DNA of 64,000 nt from Voacanga thouarsii (GCA_026120185.1 JANUWF010001937.1:1612001-1676000); one strand, 5' to 3'. Counted from the first letter of the stretch, positions 24,642-36,972 are shown. Notes: generated by a model from the letters alone, not told the origin. Made by a program: numbers and translations.

Positions 24642-26220
24642 TATAATGCCCCACCCTAAGTATTTATTTAATGGAAGAATTAATTAATGTAATATAGATA
24701 TATGGATGGTCTCTAAGACAATAGAAGAAAAGCATTAAGTGGGGCTCAATAAAAAAGAAGAGAAAAAATTTTGTATATAGATGGCCAATGGGGCCTAAGA
24801 TACTAATTGGAGATGGCCAACTACATTTAATGAAGTTAGATCTTTGTAGGAAAACTATTTGACTTTAGAAAAAGTTATTTTACTATGCATGATTAAGTGA
24901 AGCTTCCTATATTTTTCATAAGCTTCTTAGACTTTCTATAAGCTTCCTACACTTTCCAACCTCTTTCATTACCTTCTTCTAAGTTCTACACCCTTCTAAT
25001 GACAAGTCATAACGGAGAGATTCTACAGCCTTCTAAAGATTTCCAAGTCATGAAGGAAACAAAATAAAAGGAGAGAAGAGGGAAGAAAAGGAAAAATTAG
25101 GAGAAAAAGAAAAAGAGAGGAAAACTAAGAGGAAAAAAAGAAAATGAGGAAAAAGAAAGAAAGATAAAAGGCCGAGAGAGAGAAAGAGAAAGGAAGGAGG
25201 AAAGAAGTTGGAAGCCTTGGTTTCACTCATTCAAGAAGGTAAAACTCCTCCCCCCTTTAAGTTAAAGTAGTTTTAAGTTTGATGAGGATTGGTTTGATGC
25301 ATGTTTTTATGGGAACATGAAAGTATGATAAGAATTATGGTGGAATTATAGTTTGTGGATTCTTTGAAGAGGCTTGATGATAGGTTGCAAGAGAGGAAGT
25401 TATTGTTATATTTTATACTTCATTTGATGTGTTTTGAAGTGATAGCAATGTTGAGAATTGGCCTAAGTTTACTGAATAGTTAATGGAAAGAAGAAATTAT
25501 ATATGGGTACATATTGGTGACTAAATACAAGCTATAACAATTTTATGTAACTATGGATTCCTTTTCATTGTAGTTTGGCAATTAAATTCTTGTGACTGAA
25601 CCTAAACATGTCTTGAAATGTTGAAAATGGTTTGTAGTAGTTTTGTGGGATTATGGTCGCCAAGAACACTCTAGCATTAAAGAATACCAAAACTGTCATT
25701 ATAAAGGAGTGAAAATCTTGTTTTAACATTCTTGAAGAAAAGGTTAATGTTTGGACGGTTAGGAACTGTTAGGGGGAAAACCTAGCTAAACTATCTTAGT
25801 TTAGATATTAAACAAGGTCTTGGAAGGCTTAGACATGATAGGATATGTTGAAGAATTTTTAAGAATGAACTAAGTAACCTTAAATGATCCTATTTTGCTC
25901 ACTAATGCAAGCTGTCTATTTATGTTGAAAATTGAATAGAATGGCTAAGGACATTGAAGTTTCATGAGCTAGAACTTGTAGATAAATGTCTTAAGAATAT
26001 TTTGAGACAAATTTGACTTCATTTAGACTAGTATAGCAAGAGCTATGAAATTACCATAGGAGATTACCATGGTGTGTGAATTGGCTACCTATATTTATTT
26101 AATGAAGACTGCAAGTTATTTTAATGTATTTTGGGGCTCATGCATAGATAGGAACCCTAGTAGTTGAATCTCCTTCAAGCCTTTGAAGTAAGGAATGGAA
26201 TAGTATAGGTTTTGTGGGGT
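24642..26220 (+). repeat. 5' LTR of element C, truncated at its 3' side
   Basis: The first 1.58 kb match 43322-44930 step by step (for example the TTAATGGAAAGAAGAAATTAT block, and polypurine stretches at 25060-25200 and 43760-43930). The match stops near TTTTGTGGGGT. The 3' LTR continues for a further 1.6 kb, so the downstream half here has been lost. Confidence 0.9.
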
Positions 26221-26263
26221 GTTTGGTATACCATATTATCCTTAGAAATTGGTACCAACTGCC

Positions 26264-26634
26264 GAACCAATTTCTAAGACTCTATATCGAATGGCACCAA
26301 CAAAGTTGAAAGAATTGAAGAAACAATTACAAGAATTATTGGAAAAGGGATTTCTTCACCCTAGCATATCACCTTAGGGAGTGTTAGTGCTATTTGTGAG
26401 AAAGAAAGATAGACTTTGAGGATATATATAGATTATTGAAGACTAAATGCTTTGGTGGTGAAGAATACATACCCATTACCTATAGTGGATGAGTTATTTA
26501 ATCAATTGTAAGGTAATGGATGTTATTCTAAGTTGGACATAAGATAGGGGTATTGTCAAGTTAGGATACGAGAGGAGAACATTCCTAAGACTACGTTTAA
26601 TATACGTTATAGGCACTATGAATTTGTGATAATT
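26264..26634 (+). pseudogene. Element C reverse transcriptase, N-terminal part
   Basis: Reading from 26264 gives [20 protein letters not shown], then [17 protein letters not shown], then YSKLDIR and, at the end, HYEFVII. These are Ty3-gypsy reverse transcriptase motifs in the expected order. Several stops are present (after SISP, before GYI). The insertion of element A at 26634/26635 cuts between VII and PFG of the fingers/palm region. The TSD TAATT is at 26630-26634. Confidence 0.9.
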
Positions 26635-28084
26635 TGATGCGTGTTTTAAGTGCATTGAAAATAATATAAACAATCCACAAAAAATAAGTTTTAAAATTAA
26701 AATGCTAAGTACTAAAACCATACATATGGGTAAGTATACCCAATACATAATATTGGGAATACCAAATATCGAGTTTATAGGAACTTAGCAGTTATCACTA
26801 ATTTACTTTAATCTCATTATCTAGCTAAAATAAATAAAAAAATAAGGTAAATAAAACTAATTACGCTAAACTAAACTACTAACATAGAGAGTACTTCGGA
26901 CCCACACTAGAAAAGTGACAAGGATAGTTAAGGAATAAGAATATGGGAAATGCTATGTACAAGAAAGAATCCCTTCAAAATATATCAAGTACAGAATAGA
27001 TCACTATGTTTAACAAATCCCAACTCTAGCATCAATATGAGTTTTCAAGAATAAATCTCACATTTTCTTGAGTTACGAGATTCATTTCCTAAGGCTCAAT
27101 TAATTGGTATTTCTATCTAATCAACCTAACCTAATAAAGTATTACATACACTCATCACCCAATAGGTAGCTGGAAGTCCCAATATCCCTATCTCTAGGCA
27201 ATATTGAAAACTTATTGACTGTCAAGTTCTAATCCTTCAACCTCTTTCTCAAATTAATCAAAGGAAAATAAAATAAAAATCATATAAACATCAACATTGT
27301 TAAAGTATAAAACAAAGAAGAAGAAAGAACTTCACTCATAGACAAGATTTTGAACTCTTTCTTCCTTGGATTTCCTTGTACAATCCATTCTTCTATATGA
27401 TTCTCCAAGATCCTCCCTTCCTTGGTGTTCCTTTAAGCTTCCTAAAGGATTTTTTAGTTGCTAGCCAACTTAAATTGTGTTTCTAGGGCATATAGTAGTG
27501 TATATATAGTGTACAATGAGAAGAAATAACAAAAATCATTGAAAAATGCAGATCCGCGCATTTTTTGATACAAGTGGGCTATCCAGGGACGTGGACTTCC
27601 CTGGGCTGCTAGGTTGTCCATAGACCAGGTGGCCCAGGGAAGTTCCACTTCCTTGGGCTACCAAGTTGTTGGACTAGGCATGTATATGGTTTGTTCTAGG
27701 TAGCCGAGGAAAGTTATACTTCCCTGGGCCGACTTTATTCTGTACAAACAAAGTCTTTGTTTGCTCCTAGGTGGCCTAGGGATGTTTAACCTTCCTAGGT
27801 TGCTAGGTTAGCCCCTAGGCCACCATTCTTGTACAATACAAGGTACTAGGTAGTCTAAGGAAGTGAGACTTTCCTAGGCTTCTTATTTTATTTGGTCTTC
27901 TTTATTGTTCTTCTATTTCTGCTCTATTTTCATTCACTTTCATCTTTATCATCTCTAATTGATATTTTCTTATTTCTTACAAAAAGAAGATATGAAGGGT
28001 GTTGTGAGTGGTGTTTTAAACAAGAATTTATCATAATTAAAGCACAAAAATACTAGAAAATATGTAAACGATAAGCCTACATCA
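26635..28084 (-). repeat. 3' LTR of element A (1.45 kb)
   Basis: Ends on the plus strand are TGATGCGTG and CTACATCA. TATATATA at 27501-27508 is the likely promoter on the minus strand. Upstream of it (27583-27880) lie five short hairpins with GGGAAGT-type arms. The LTR matches 35132-35482 plus 41008-42228. Confidence 0.92.
27583..27880. promoter_or_regulatory. Array of five 10-13-bp-arm hairpins in the element A LTR
   Basis: The clearest unit is GCCCAGGGAAGT, loop TCC, ACTTCCTTGGGC (27632-27658), with 11 of 12 arm positions pairing. Others are 27583-27604, 27703-27729, about 27773-27801 and about 27852-27881. Each has a 2-3-base loop and similar arms. They lie 75-380 bases upstream of the presumed TATA box on the minus strand. 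The other LTR copy has partly decayed versions at about 41812-41975. Confidence 0.8.
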
Positions 28085-28381
28085 CACACATGCATATATA
28101 AATCTTTGCTTGCCCTCAAGCAAACCACACTTATTCACAAACACAGAATTAACTAATATAAGGGGGTTGGGATGCATATCATATTTTATTGCATATTTAA
28201 ATATATTTTTTATATGATTTTATGTGCTTTAGATTTGTGTTTTATAGTCTCGAGGGCTTAATTATGTTTATTGAGTAAGAAGGGCAAAATGATAATTTTT
28301 TCTTGAGGTGAAAATAAGGAGATAGCTTGAGGATTAAATAGGAAAAATATTTGGGAGAGAAAATAAGAAAAAGAGTTATTG

Positions 28382-28436
28382 TGGTTTAATGGTTAGAGTT
28401 ATGGAATTAATTCTTGAGATCTTTGGTTCAAATTCC
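28382..28436 (+). other. tRNA-like A-box/B-box pair inside the Tekay-type LTR
   Basis: TGGTTTAATGG (28382-28392) fits the pol III A-box pattern TRGYNNARNGG. GGTTCAAATTCC (28425-28436) is one insertion away from the B-box GGTTCRANNCC. The spacing of about 32 bases between the boxes is tRNA-like. No full cloverleaf was found, so this is a tRNA-derived or look-alike segment rather than a tRNA gene. Confidence 0.5.
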
Positions 28437-30008
28437 ATCATTGGGCTTTAGCATGATTAAATTTTATTTTTGTTTGGGAAGGCCATATTTTCGGCCTTGT
28501 GTGCTCTAGGAAAGAGTAGAGGTGTTATCCTAAGGGAGACAAGATTGGAGTATCCTAATCCTACTTTTGTGCCCTACAAAAATTTCTAAGGGAACTCATA
28601 CCCTTATTGATCCTTAGTTTTCTTACTTCTCAATTCATTAGAATGTTCAATTCATTCAATCCAATTTTATTCCAAAAAATTCGAGCAAAGTGTTGTGGCT
28701 TTGAAGGTTCAAAAATGTCTAAGTGTAAGACATCTTGTGGGCCAAAAATGGGTAGGAGTTTTGGAAGGTTCCCAAGAGATTAATCTCCATGATTGAACCT
28801 TCAAAACTCCACTCTAACAATATTCATTTTCTTCATGAAGTAATTTGGAATTTTTCCAGCTTCTTATGCATTCAAAGTGTTGAAATTTTCAGCCATCATT
28901 CCCTCCCAAATGCTGCCAGAAAAATAGCCCTCTTGACCAGCTTGTAGTCTGAAATTTTATGGCCAAAATCGGACTATACAAATGCTGTGCAAACCAGAAA
29001 ATTTTCTGGGCAAATTCGCAGCTTTGGTAAGCCTAAACCAAGCTGTTTTCTTCCAATTTTCACCCAGCATCTTAGCCACGTTTTTCCTCCATAAAGAAGG
29101 TTGGAAACCAGCCTTGAAAGACCTCTGAATACCCCTTCAAATCTTCTGCAAGCTGACTGGCAAATGGCAGCAAAAGCTGCCCAGAAATTTCCAGCAGCAA
29201 GCGAAATTCTGTACAGGAAATTTTCCAGCCTTGCACCATCTTCAGCACTAACCGAAACTTCACCATTTTTCTGTACAAACTTCCCTTGAACAGCCATGAA
29301 TTGAGCTCCATCATCTTCTCCAACCTTCTACTCGAAAAACCTGTCCATGGCTGCCCCTAAAATATCTCCATCAATTATTCCAATCAAGCCCTTGATTGTA
29401 GACCAAAATTCTAGCAAATATATTTAGTAAACTTCCATAAAACATCCCTTAAACAACCAGACATTCCTTCACCATTGTACTCCCTCTTTTCATCCACCAT
29501 TAAGCCCCTTCAAACAGCTTTCATTCCAGTAGAATCCCTAACCATCTAGTCGGCCATTAGAGCATCCAAAAGCTCTCCTCCATTGAAGATTTTTTTACCA
29601 TATTTTGTTTCCAAAATTGATTCCCTAAAATATTCTTTTTTGGATTCCAAATAATCAGCCTTCATTTTTCCTCTCAAACCAGAAAATTCAATTGCCAAAA
29701 CTCCCTCAAAAAATTCGGCCACTCCTTCCTACACAGAATTTCGGCTAGCCCTCTCCCTACTCTCTCCATTCTTTCCAAACCAAGAACACCTACTAACCCT
29801 CTCACGCCTAAGACCACTCCAATCTTCTCCAAAAACTCCAGATTACACCTACTAAACCCCTTGAATCCACTTCTGCAATTTTTAACATCAAACACCAAAA
29901 TCGAAGTCTCACTTTTGGATAAAAAACCAGTATTTTTGTGAAGGCTCAAGAACATCTTCAAGGTAAGCATGATCAATCACACCGCCTTCTCTCATCTTCA
30001 ACTTCTAA

Positions 30009-30011
<3 letters not shown>

Positions 30012-30042
<31 letters not shown>
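30012..30042. repeat. (AT)n microsatellite
   Basis: Uninterrupted AT dinucleotide run of about 15 units. Confidence 0.95.
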
Positions 30043-30044
<2 letters not shown>

Positions 30045-31862
30045 CATGCTAATGGACTCTCCTTTTCTCTTTTTTCTCTTTCTCTCTCTCTTGGCTGAAT
30101 GCTCTCCCTCTCTTGGCCAAATGGTGACTTCCACCATGGCCATGTTTTCTTCATCTCTCTTGGACGGATCTAGTCTCCTAAGAGTTAGGATCCATTCGAA
30201 GCTACTCCAAGGTACTCATCAATCAAGTAAGCCTCTTCAACCCTCTCTTTAAATTCTAAATTCATGTCTCTAAGATGGTATTAGAAGGAGATGGATTATG
30301 ATTAGGATTTGAGCATGTGTTGTTGTGATGAGTTGAGATTGAAGCTTGAATAAATATGTGTATATGATGGAAATGGGATTGATATATGAGTTGATTGTCT
30401 TGGTTGATTGTATGGCATTTTAGAGTTTAATGCATGCCTCCATGTCGTGAGTGGTATATGTGATCAAGCATATTAGAGATTATGTCACCTTTGGTGAATA
30501 GGGTTTATGTTCATGTATAATTGTTGAAGCCATGAATATGTTTATGTTGATAGAGGTTGGATCATGTCTTGGTAAATTTAGATCTATGCCTTTATTCATG
30601 TTTTGGATGATTTGATGAATTGGAGTGGAGTATATGTTCATGATTGTGGTTGGCAATAGAAATATGATCATGACCTAGTTGTCCCTAAGCTAATTTTATT
30701 TCTTCAATAAAATGATTAATACTATAATTTCTTTTAGTAAATTTCGAAAACCCTAGGAAAGGTGGATTTGGACTATGTTATATAAATAGTGATATTTTAG
30801 TCAAATAAATAATGGCTTTTATTAAAGAAATAAAATATATAGATTTTATATAAAATAAAATATATAGAAAATAATAATAAAGCCTTTCATATGAATATTC
30901 ATAATAGGTAAAATATTAATTTTGTAAATTTTATATTCATAAATACTATTAAAATTTATTTATTATCTATCAATCAAAGCCCATTAAAATTTACTTACAA
31001 CTAGTTTTAGTTACCAATTATTTTCTAGTAATAATTATTAATAGATTATTATTTTACCTAATACCACCTAGGACCCTTCATCAAATAAACTTTAATTTAT
31101 TTTTAGCAAGATTTAAACCTTCAACTTATTAGTACCTATTTCCAAAACCCTAATTATTTTAATATCAAACTAGACTTAGCTTATAAACCCTTTTATTTAT
31201 TATCTGGCCTTAAGCTTAGGACACTAGGATCGTGGTTGCAGTAAGTTAAGCTAGAATTATTTGTAAAGGTGAATCTTGGCTTGAGTTTAATTATGGCTTT
31301 GTTTACCCCAGGCGGGGTTAGGTCAGCTGTTGGAGACCTTTGCTTTGAGCAAGGATCAGGTAAACTCCTACATAAAACTTATTTGTTGTAAAAAGTTGCT
31401 GTGGCAAGCTAAACCCGAAGTATGTGAGCGCTTATTTTGAAAAAGCAATTAAGGACTGTTTCCTTTCTTATTTCAGTCAAACAAATTATTTGAAAATCAA
31501 CAAGTAGTTTTACTCAAACACTAAATTATTTCTAAAACTGATTTTGACAAAGACTTTGGAAATCCTTGATTGCCATTTTCAAGTAGAGTTATGTTTTATC
31601 AGTTTTCTCCCAAGTGGGATAAACTATGTTGAGTACTCAATAAGGGTAGGCTAGTATTACTAGTTTTGAAGAGTAAGAGTGAGTCTTCTGGTAGGAGGCC
31701 ACCTCCAGAAGATAAACTCAACTTAGAGAAACGTCAGTACTATTTAGTCATGCCGGGCCGAGCTAGCAGTTTTCAGTCATGTGGATTGTGTGTTGCCAGA
31801 GTGGACAACCTGTTTTGTTTGGGTGTAGAGAAGGAGGAGAATTTTACCCGATAGGCCGATCA

Positions 31863-32220
31863 CCTACCTTTTGTCAGTCTGCACAAAGTGTGGCATTCTG
31901 ACCGTTGTATGGTTATGGGGCCCAATGTGTGGTAACCTATGGCCGCCCTTTTGAGTGGTTGATTTTATTATACTTGTACGGTTGGAAAAGCCAAAACGCC
32001 ACTCTTGCTTTTGAACATCATTTATTGCTTGCCAGTAGTTCACCTCCCTTTTTGTCAGTTTGCATAAAGTGTGGTATTCTGACTGTTGTATGGTTATGGG
32101 GCCCAACGTGTGGTAACCCATGACCACCCCTTTTCAGTGGTTGATTTTAATAAACATGTATGGATGGAAAAGCCAAAACGCTACTCTTGGTTTTGAACAT
32201 TGTTTATTGCTTGCCAGTAT
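31863..32220. repeat. 178-bp tandem duplication in the Tekay-type LTR
   Basis: CACCT(A/C)CCTTTTTGTCAG starts at 31863 and again at 32041. The words TGTATGGTTATGGGGCCCAA, GGAAAAGCCAAAACGC and TTATTGCTTGCCAGTA follow in the same order in both units. Confidence 0.92.
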
Positions 32221-35200
32221 TTCTCTGATGAAGATTTTACACTTTGCATTCATGAACTATTTTCACTGGACACTCAAAGCACACATGGACTTACTAAGAT
32301 TTTTATCTCATCACCCTTTTTACCATATTTCAGGTCGATCATGCTGTGGAGATGAGTAGCTAGTTGTTGCCTACCTTGGAAGATGTTTTGATATTTATTT
32401 TGTGTAATGCTTTGGGAGTTGAGAGTGAACCATTTTTATTTTGGATTTATTCTTGAATTTTTTTGTTGTAATAAGTTTTAAATTTTAAAGTATTGCTTTA
32501 TTTTTATCGTGTAACCTAGTTATAAAGACCCCTTGTCATTTGGACGGGGCGACATCCTCGGCCCTGTTGGGCCTAGGAAGCGGGGTATTACAAAAATTGT
32601 AAAGAGATTATTTCTTCCCCCACTTTAAAATTCATCTCAATACCAATCTATCTAAGTTAATCCCATATATATGCTTATATTAGGCTAGACACAACCAAGA
32701 ACATCAAAGTAAAATTAAACAAGTTTATGCTAAATAAATATGATTCACTCAATATCTCCAATCAAGAATTCAAATAAAGTGATTTATATGAGATAGTATC
32801 AAACGTCTCACTTAAATCTCATAGCTTTTCCAAAGTACATATATTACATACGATACAACACCCTATAACAATACCTTATACTTTGGTATAACAATACAAC
32901 AATACATTTCACTTTGGATTGGCAAAGTAGGAGCATCTCTTTTTCTTTTTTTTTTTTTTTCATTTTTCTTTCTTTCTATAAGGGAATGCATTTATAGTGA
33001 TTTTATTTAAATGCTCTTTTGCATCCCTTGAATTTCTTTGCTCTTTGCTTTTCTTTCTTTTTCTTTTTCTTGGGTATTCTTTTCTTTTTCATCACACGTT
33101 TTTTGTCATAGGACATGCATTTTGCATTCCTAGAGTCTTTTTTCTCCTCATTTTGGTAGGTGCATTAAACAACCAATCTCTTACTCCTATTTTCCTTTTT
33201 ATTGAAAATTACAATAAATTATTGAAAATTTCTATAATACAACATACAAAACAAATGAATGAATGAATAGGAATTTCCATGAAATTAGAGATAAGCCTAT
33301 AGCCTACACTCTATTTCATCTCTAAGTTTTCATTCAATCCCAAAGAATTAAGCTTCACAACATTTTCAAAGGTATAAATAAGATTAACTCATTTATCCAA
33401 ACTTAGTTTATGTTATGTCCAATATTTAAGTGTACATAAAAATAACATTCCTAGAAAAATCTTAATTAGAACTTCCAAGCAAAAAGATAAATAATAACTC
33501 CATCAAACTAAAGCATATCAACACACATACCAACAAGCCTTGAAAACTAACCCAACAACGGGAAAAAAAATTCAAAAAAAGTTTAGCTAAAATGCAAGAA
33601 CAAGAAATTTATCCCAAAAAATAAGAAAATTTTCAAAATACATAATACAAAATTGTAAAGAAAATATTATTCAACCTCTTCTCCACACTTAAATTGTACA
33701 ATGTCCTCAGTGGCCATAAATTAAACAATATAAGTATTTTCAATGGGACTAAAAGAAATAAAAGGCAGAAGAATGTAAACTAATAATCCCGAAGTATCTT
33801 GAAGCTCAATGTATCATAAGAGGGAGATGAAAATAGTGGTTGTTCAAAAGAAGAAAATCAACAATCCCGCAAAAATAAAGAAAAACACACCAGTATACTA
33901 AGGCTAAAGAGATAATAATAAAAAATAAAACAAAACAATAGATAAAGAATATAATTCAAAAGGGAATATAAATAGAAAAAAAATATAAGGAGTTCTCACA
34001 AAAATTTATTAATATCAATACTAATAACAATACACAATCATCATATACTATTATATGTACATAAATATTATTAACAAGTCATAAAATCAACTAATATAAA
34101 TAATACCAAAAGAGACATTAGTACCAAGAATTATATTACTACCAATACAGCAAATCCACAAAATAAATGAACAACCCAACATTTTTACTAAAGGTACACT
34201 AAATTAATATATACATGCTAATATACTCTCATCAATGCATAGCCTATATTCATATTAAAACCCTAATATACCAAGCACTAGAAGTATTATTTATACTAAG
34301 GGTTCTTATATACAACAAAAGATTGCTATTACAATATCCATCAATCAATTAGTACTATAACCTCCAATTAATACAACATGGTCTCCCAAATAATTCAATA
34401 ATTAATATCAACACTAAAACCAATACTACCTAAAAAATGACACAAACTCAATAAAATTCCCAAACAAAAATCTAGAGCCTACAAAAATACAACACTAACT
34501 ATGAAAACCAATCAACTCCTCAAATTATTCACCGATACTATAATCAAAATTTGAACCTCCAATACATATATATATAGTATAATAACAACACCAATATATC
34601 AACAATACTTGCACCCTCAAAACCATAATAAAATCCTCAAAACTCCAACACCAAAACAAAAATAAAGAAATCAATTATATTATACAACAATTAACTACAA
34701 TAACTACTATACAACAAGATCTCCTCAACAATAACAATGATAGTCAATCACAACAACTTTTTCATCCATAAAATACTAACACAACAATAATAATAGTATA
34801 CAACCACAAGGCCATATATAAAAGTAAGACTTAAATCCCAAGAATTCACTATATATACAATGTCCCAATATAACAATATAAAAAAATAATGATTTAACAC
34901 ATTAGAACCTAATATAATTTACTTATCTCAAAGATAAAAAATAAATAATTGAAACAACATACAAACACGATATAAAAAGGAAAAGAAGTTCATATACAGG
35001 TAAAGATTAATATTATGCACAAATAGATAACCAAATATTTACATAGTATTTACCAATATATACATAGCTAAATGAATAAGACTCAAGTATTTCATGAAAT
35101 TGCCAATCCCCAACAACGGTGTAAAAAGACTTAATGCGTGTTTTATGTACATTGGAAATAGTATGAACAATCCACAAAAATCAAGTTTTAAAATTAAAAT

Positions 35201-35482
35201 ACCAAGAACTAAAACCACACATATGGGGAAGTTTATCCATCGTATAGTATAGAGAATAGCAAGTATCAAATTCATGAAAACATAGCAATTAGTACTACTT
35301 TGCTCTAATCTCATTGTTTAGCCAAAATAAATGTAGAGATAAGGTAAATAAAACTAATTGCACTAAACTAAACTACTATCATAGAGAGTACTTCAAACCC
35401 ACACTAGAAAAGTCACAAAGATCATTAAGGAGTAAAAATATGGGAAAGGCCATGTACAACAAGGAATCCCCCCGAAACGTGT

Positions 35483-36968
35483 AGGTAGGGCCTAAATTCA
35501 CCTATATTTTTCTAGCTATTTGAGGGTATTTTGTGATATTTTTGAAATAATAGCTAGTTATATTCCTTCCTATTTGATATTTTACCTTTGAAAATGTATT
35601 TTGATGATTTTATGCAAAATATAATAAAAATGAAGCAAAACCGTCGAGGGCAAAATGCATGGCCAGCGCCGGCCGTGCAGAGCACAACTAGCGCCGGCCC
35701 CTCACTGGGAAAACGGGGCTGGCATAGAGGCACAACTGGCAGTAGCTCAGAGGCATGGCTGGCACCAGCCGTGCACTAATTTAAGATGGCGAGTTTCCTT
35801 TTCCATACAGATTTTGGCAAATTCAGTTGGATTCTTTTGGGAACGCTTTCAACAACAGAAAAGGACTCTTATAGGCAATTTTTAGCAACAAAAAATCCTA
35901 TAAATACAAGAGAATAACATTGTACAAGAAAGTTCTAATTCTTGAGTTTTCATTGTAATATTTTGTAGAACTCCTAGAGAAACACCAAGATTTAGGAGGA
36001 TCAAGGAGAATTCTTGGAGAAGAAGAGGAGGTTGCTCAAGAAGGTTTCAAGGAAGAAGAAGAAGGCTTACTTGTTTATGAGTGGTTTGTTTCTCTTTTAT
36101 TTGTAATTTATTGACAATTTGAGATTAATATTTTAATTATCTTTAGAGGATATTCTTTTAGATTCAAGATTTTTTATTGATTTTAATTCTTTGATCAATT
36201 GATTATTGTTCTTGGTATTTGATTACTTGTTTTAATTAAGGAATTGATTGATTGATTCTTCTTGTTGACATGCTTGCAAAAAAGGTTGATAGTGGTTTCA
36301 ATTTAATTAATTCCATATTTGTTATCTCTTAACTTGCCCGCAAAAGGGGTTAATTGTAAAGAATTTTGGTAATCAAAGATTAGTTGATAATTGTTAGAAT
36401 ATAGAGTTATCGGCTAATTTCATGCTTTAAATCACCTAGAATATAGGGATTTATGTGAATATTGATTTTAATGCATTTTTTTGGGTAAATTGGTTAAGAT
36501 AGAATATATTCACTGATTTAACTAGATGATAGTAATTTCATGGATTGTAAACGAAGTGGGCCTACTTTAATCCTTCAAGATACTAAGATAATAATTAATT
36601 GAGAGAATAGCTAGTCAATTATTCTTGTGTATTCAAAGATTTTTATCTATTTACATGTCTTTTTTCCCTGTACTCACTCCTTAATTATCCTTATCACTTT
36701 TCTTGTGTGACTTGATTTTCTCAAGTATATTAGGTTATTGTTTTATTTACCTCTATTCCTTTATTTTATTGGCTAAACAATAAAGATTTGAGTCTGTTGA
36801 TTGGGGGTGGGGGTCTAAGTTCTTGTGGATTCGATACTTGCTATTCTCTATATTATATGATGGGTATACTTGTCTGTGTGTGTGGTTTTAGTGGTTAGCA
36901 TTTTAATTAAAACTTGATTAATTATGGAATTTGTTGATAATATTTTCTACACAAAAAAACATGCATCA
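35483..36968 (+). repeat. 5' LTR of element B (1.49 kb)
   Basis: It starts AGGTAGGGCCTAAATTC (LTR2 has TGATAGGGTCTAAATTC, so the TG has mutated) and ends ACATGCATCA. TATAAATA is at 35899-35906. A GC-rich cassette of AGCGCCGGC and GGCTGGCACCAGCC words lies at 35654-35776, about 125-245 bases upstream of the TATA box. Confidence 0.93.
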
Positions 36969-36972
36969 AGTT

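Larger units (their letters stand above)
28165..32592 (+). mobile_element. Tekay-type long LTR (probable solo LTR) inside element A
   Basis: The 3' end, GCGGGGTATTACA preceded by GTTATAAAGACCCCTTGTC, matches the LTR end at 1-384. The last 300 bases are collinear with it (TTCAGGTCGATC, TGCTGTGG, GATGAGTAGCTAG). No pol sequence is present in the 4.4 kb. The 5' border is approximate: I found neither a clean TG end nor a TSD matching the AAAAT that follows 32592. The open frames at 28974-29976 and 31666-32359 are in the LTR and look non-coding. Confidence 0.75.
28085..35131 (-). other. Internal region of element A (non-coding), split by a Tekay-type LTR
   Basis: It comprises 28085-28164 and 32593-35131. 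The minus strand shows polypurine-tract-like modules with AAGTGTGG or AAGTGGGGG next to GAGGACATTG or GAGGGCAAGC words: about 33675-33715, about 32605-32630 and about 28105-28135. A degenerate tRNA-Asp-type priming site lies at 35105-35124. The remainder is AT-rich with no coding signal; open frames such as 32997-33266 are low-complexity. Confidence 0.75.

Noticed and set aside
26224..26235. TGGTATACCA after the element C 5' LTR as a primer binding site
   Set aside because: It resembles TGGTATCAGAGC at first sight, but the match stops after six bases, and the LTR is truncated here by a deletion that joins it to reverse transcriptase sequence.
28382..28436. A functional tRNA gene
   Set aside because: A- and B-box-like words are present, but I could not form an acceptor stem or a full cloverleaf.
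28974..29976. Cluster of overlapping open frames on both strands
   Set aside because: They lie inside the long Tekay-type LTR, overlap each other on both strands, start at arbitrary Met codons and show no domain.
31864..32359. Repeated peptide seen on both strands as a possible repeat protein
   Set aside because: It is caused by the 178-bp DNA duplication inside an LTR; both strands are open by chance.
32997..33266. Membrane-like ORF in the element A interior
   Set aside because: Phe/Leu-rich translation of a T-rich tract on the strand opposite to the element, with no start context or homology.
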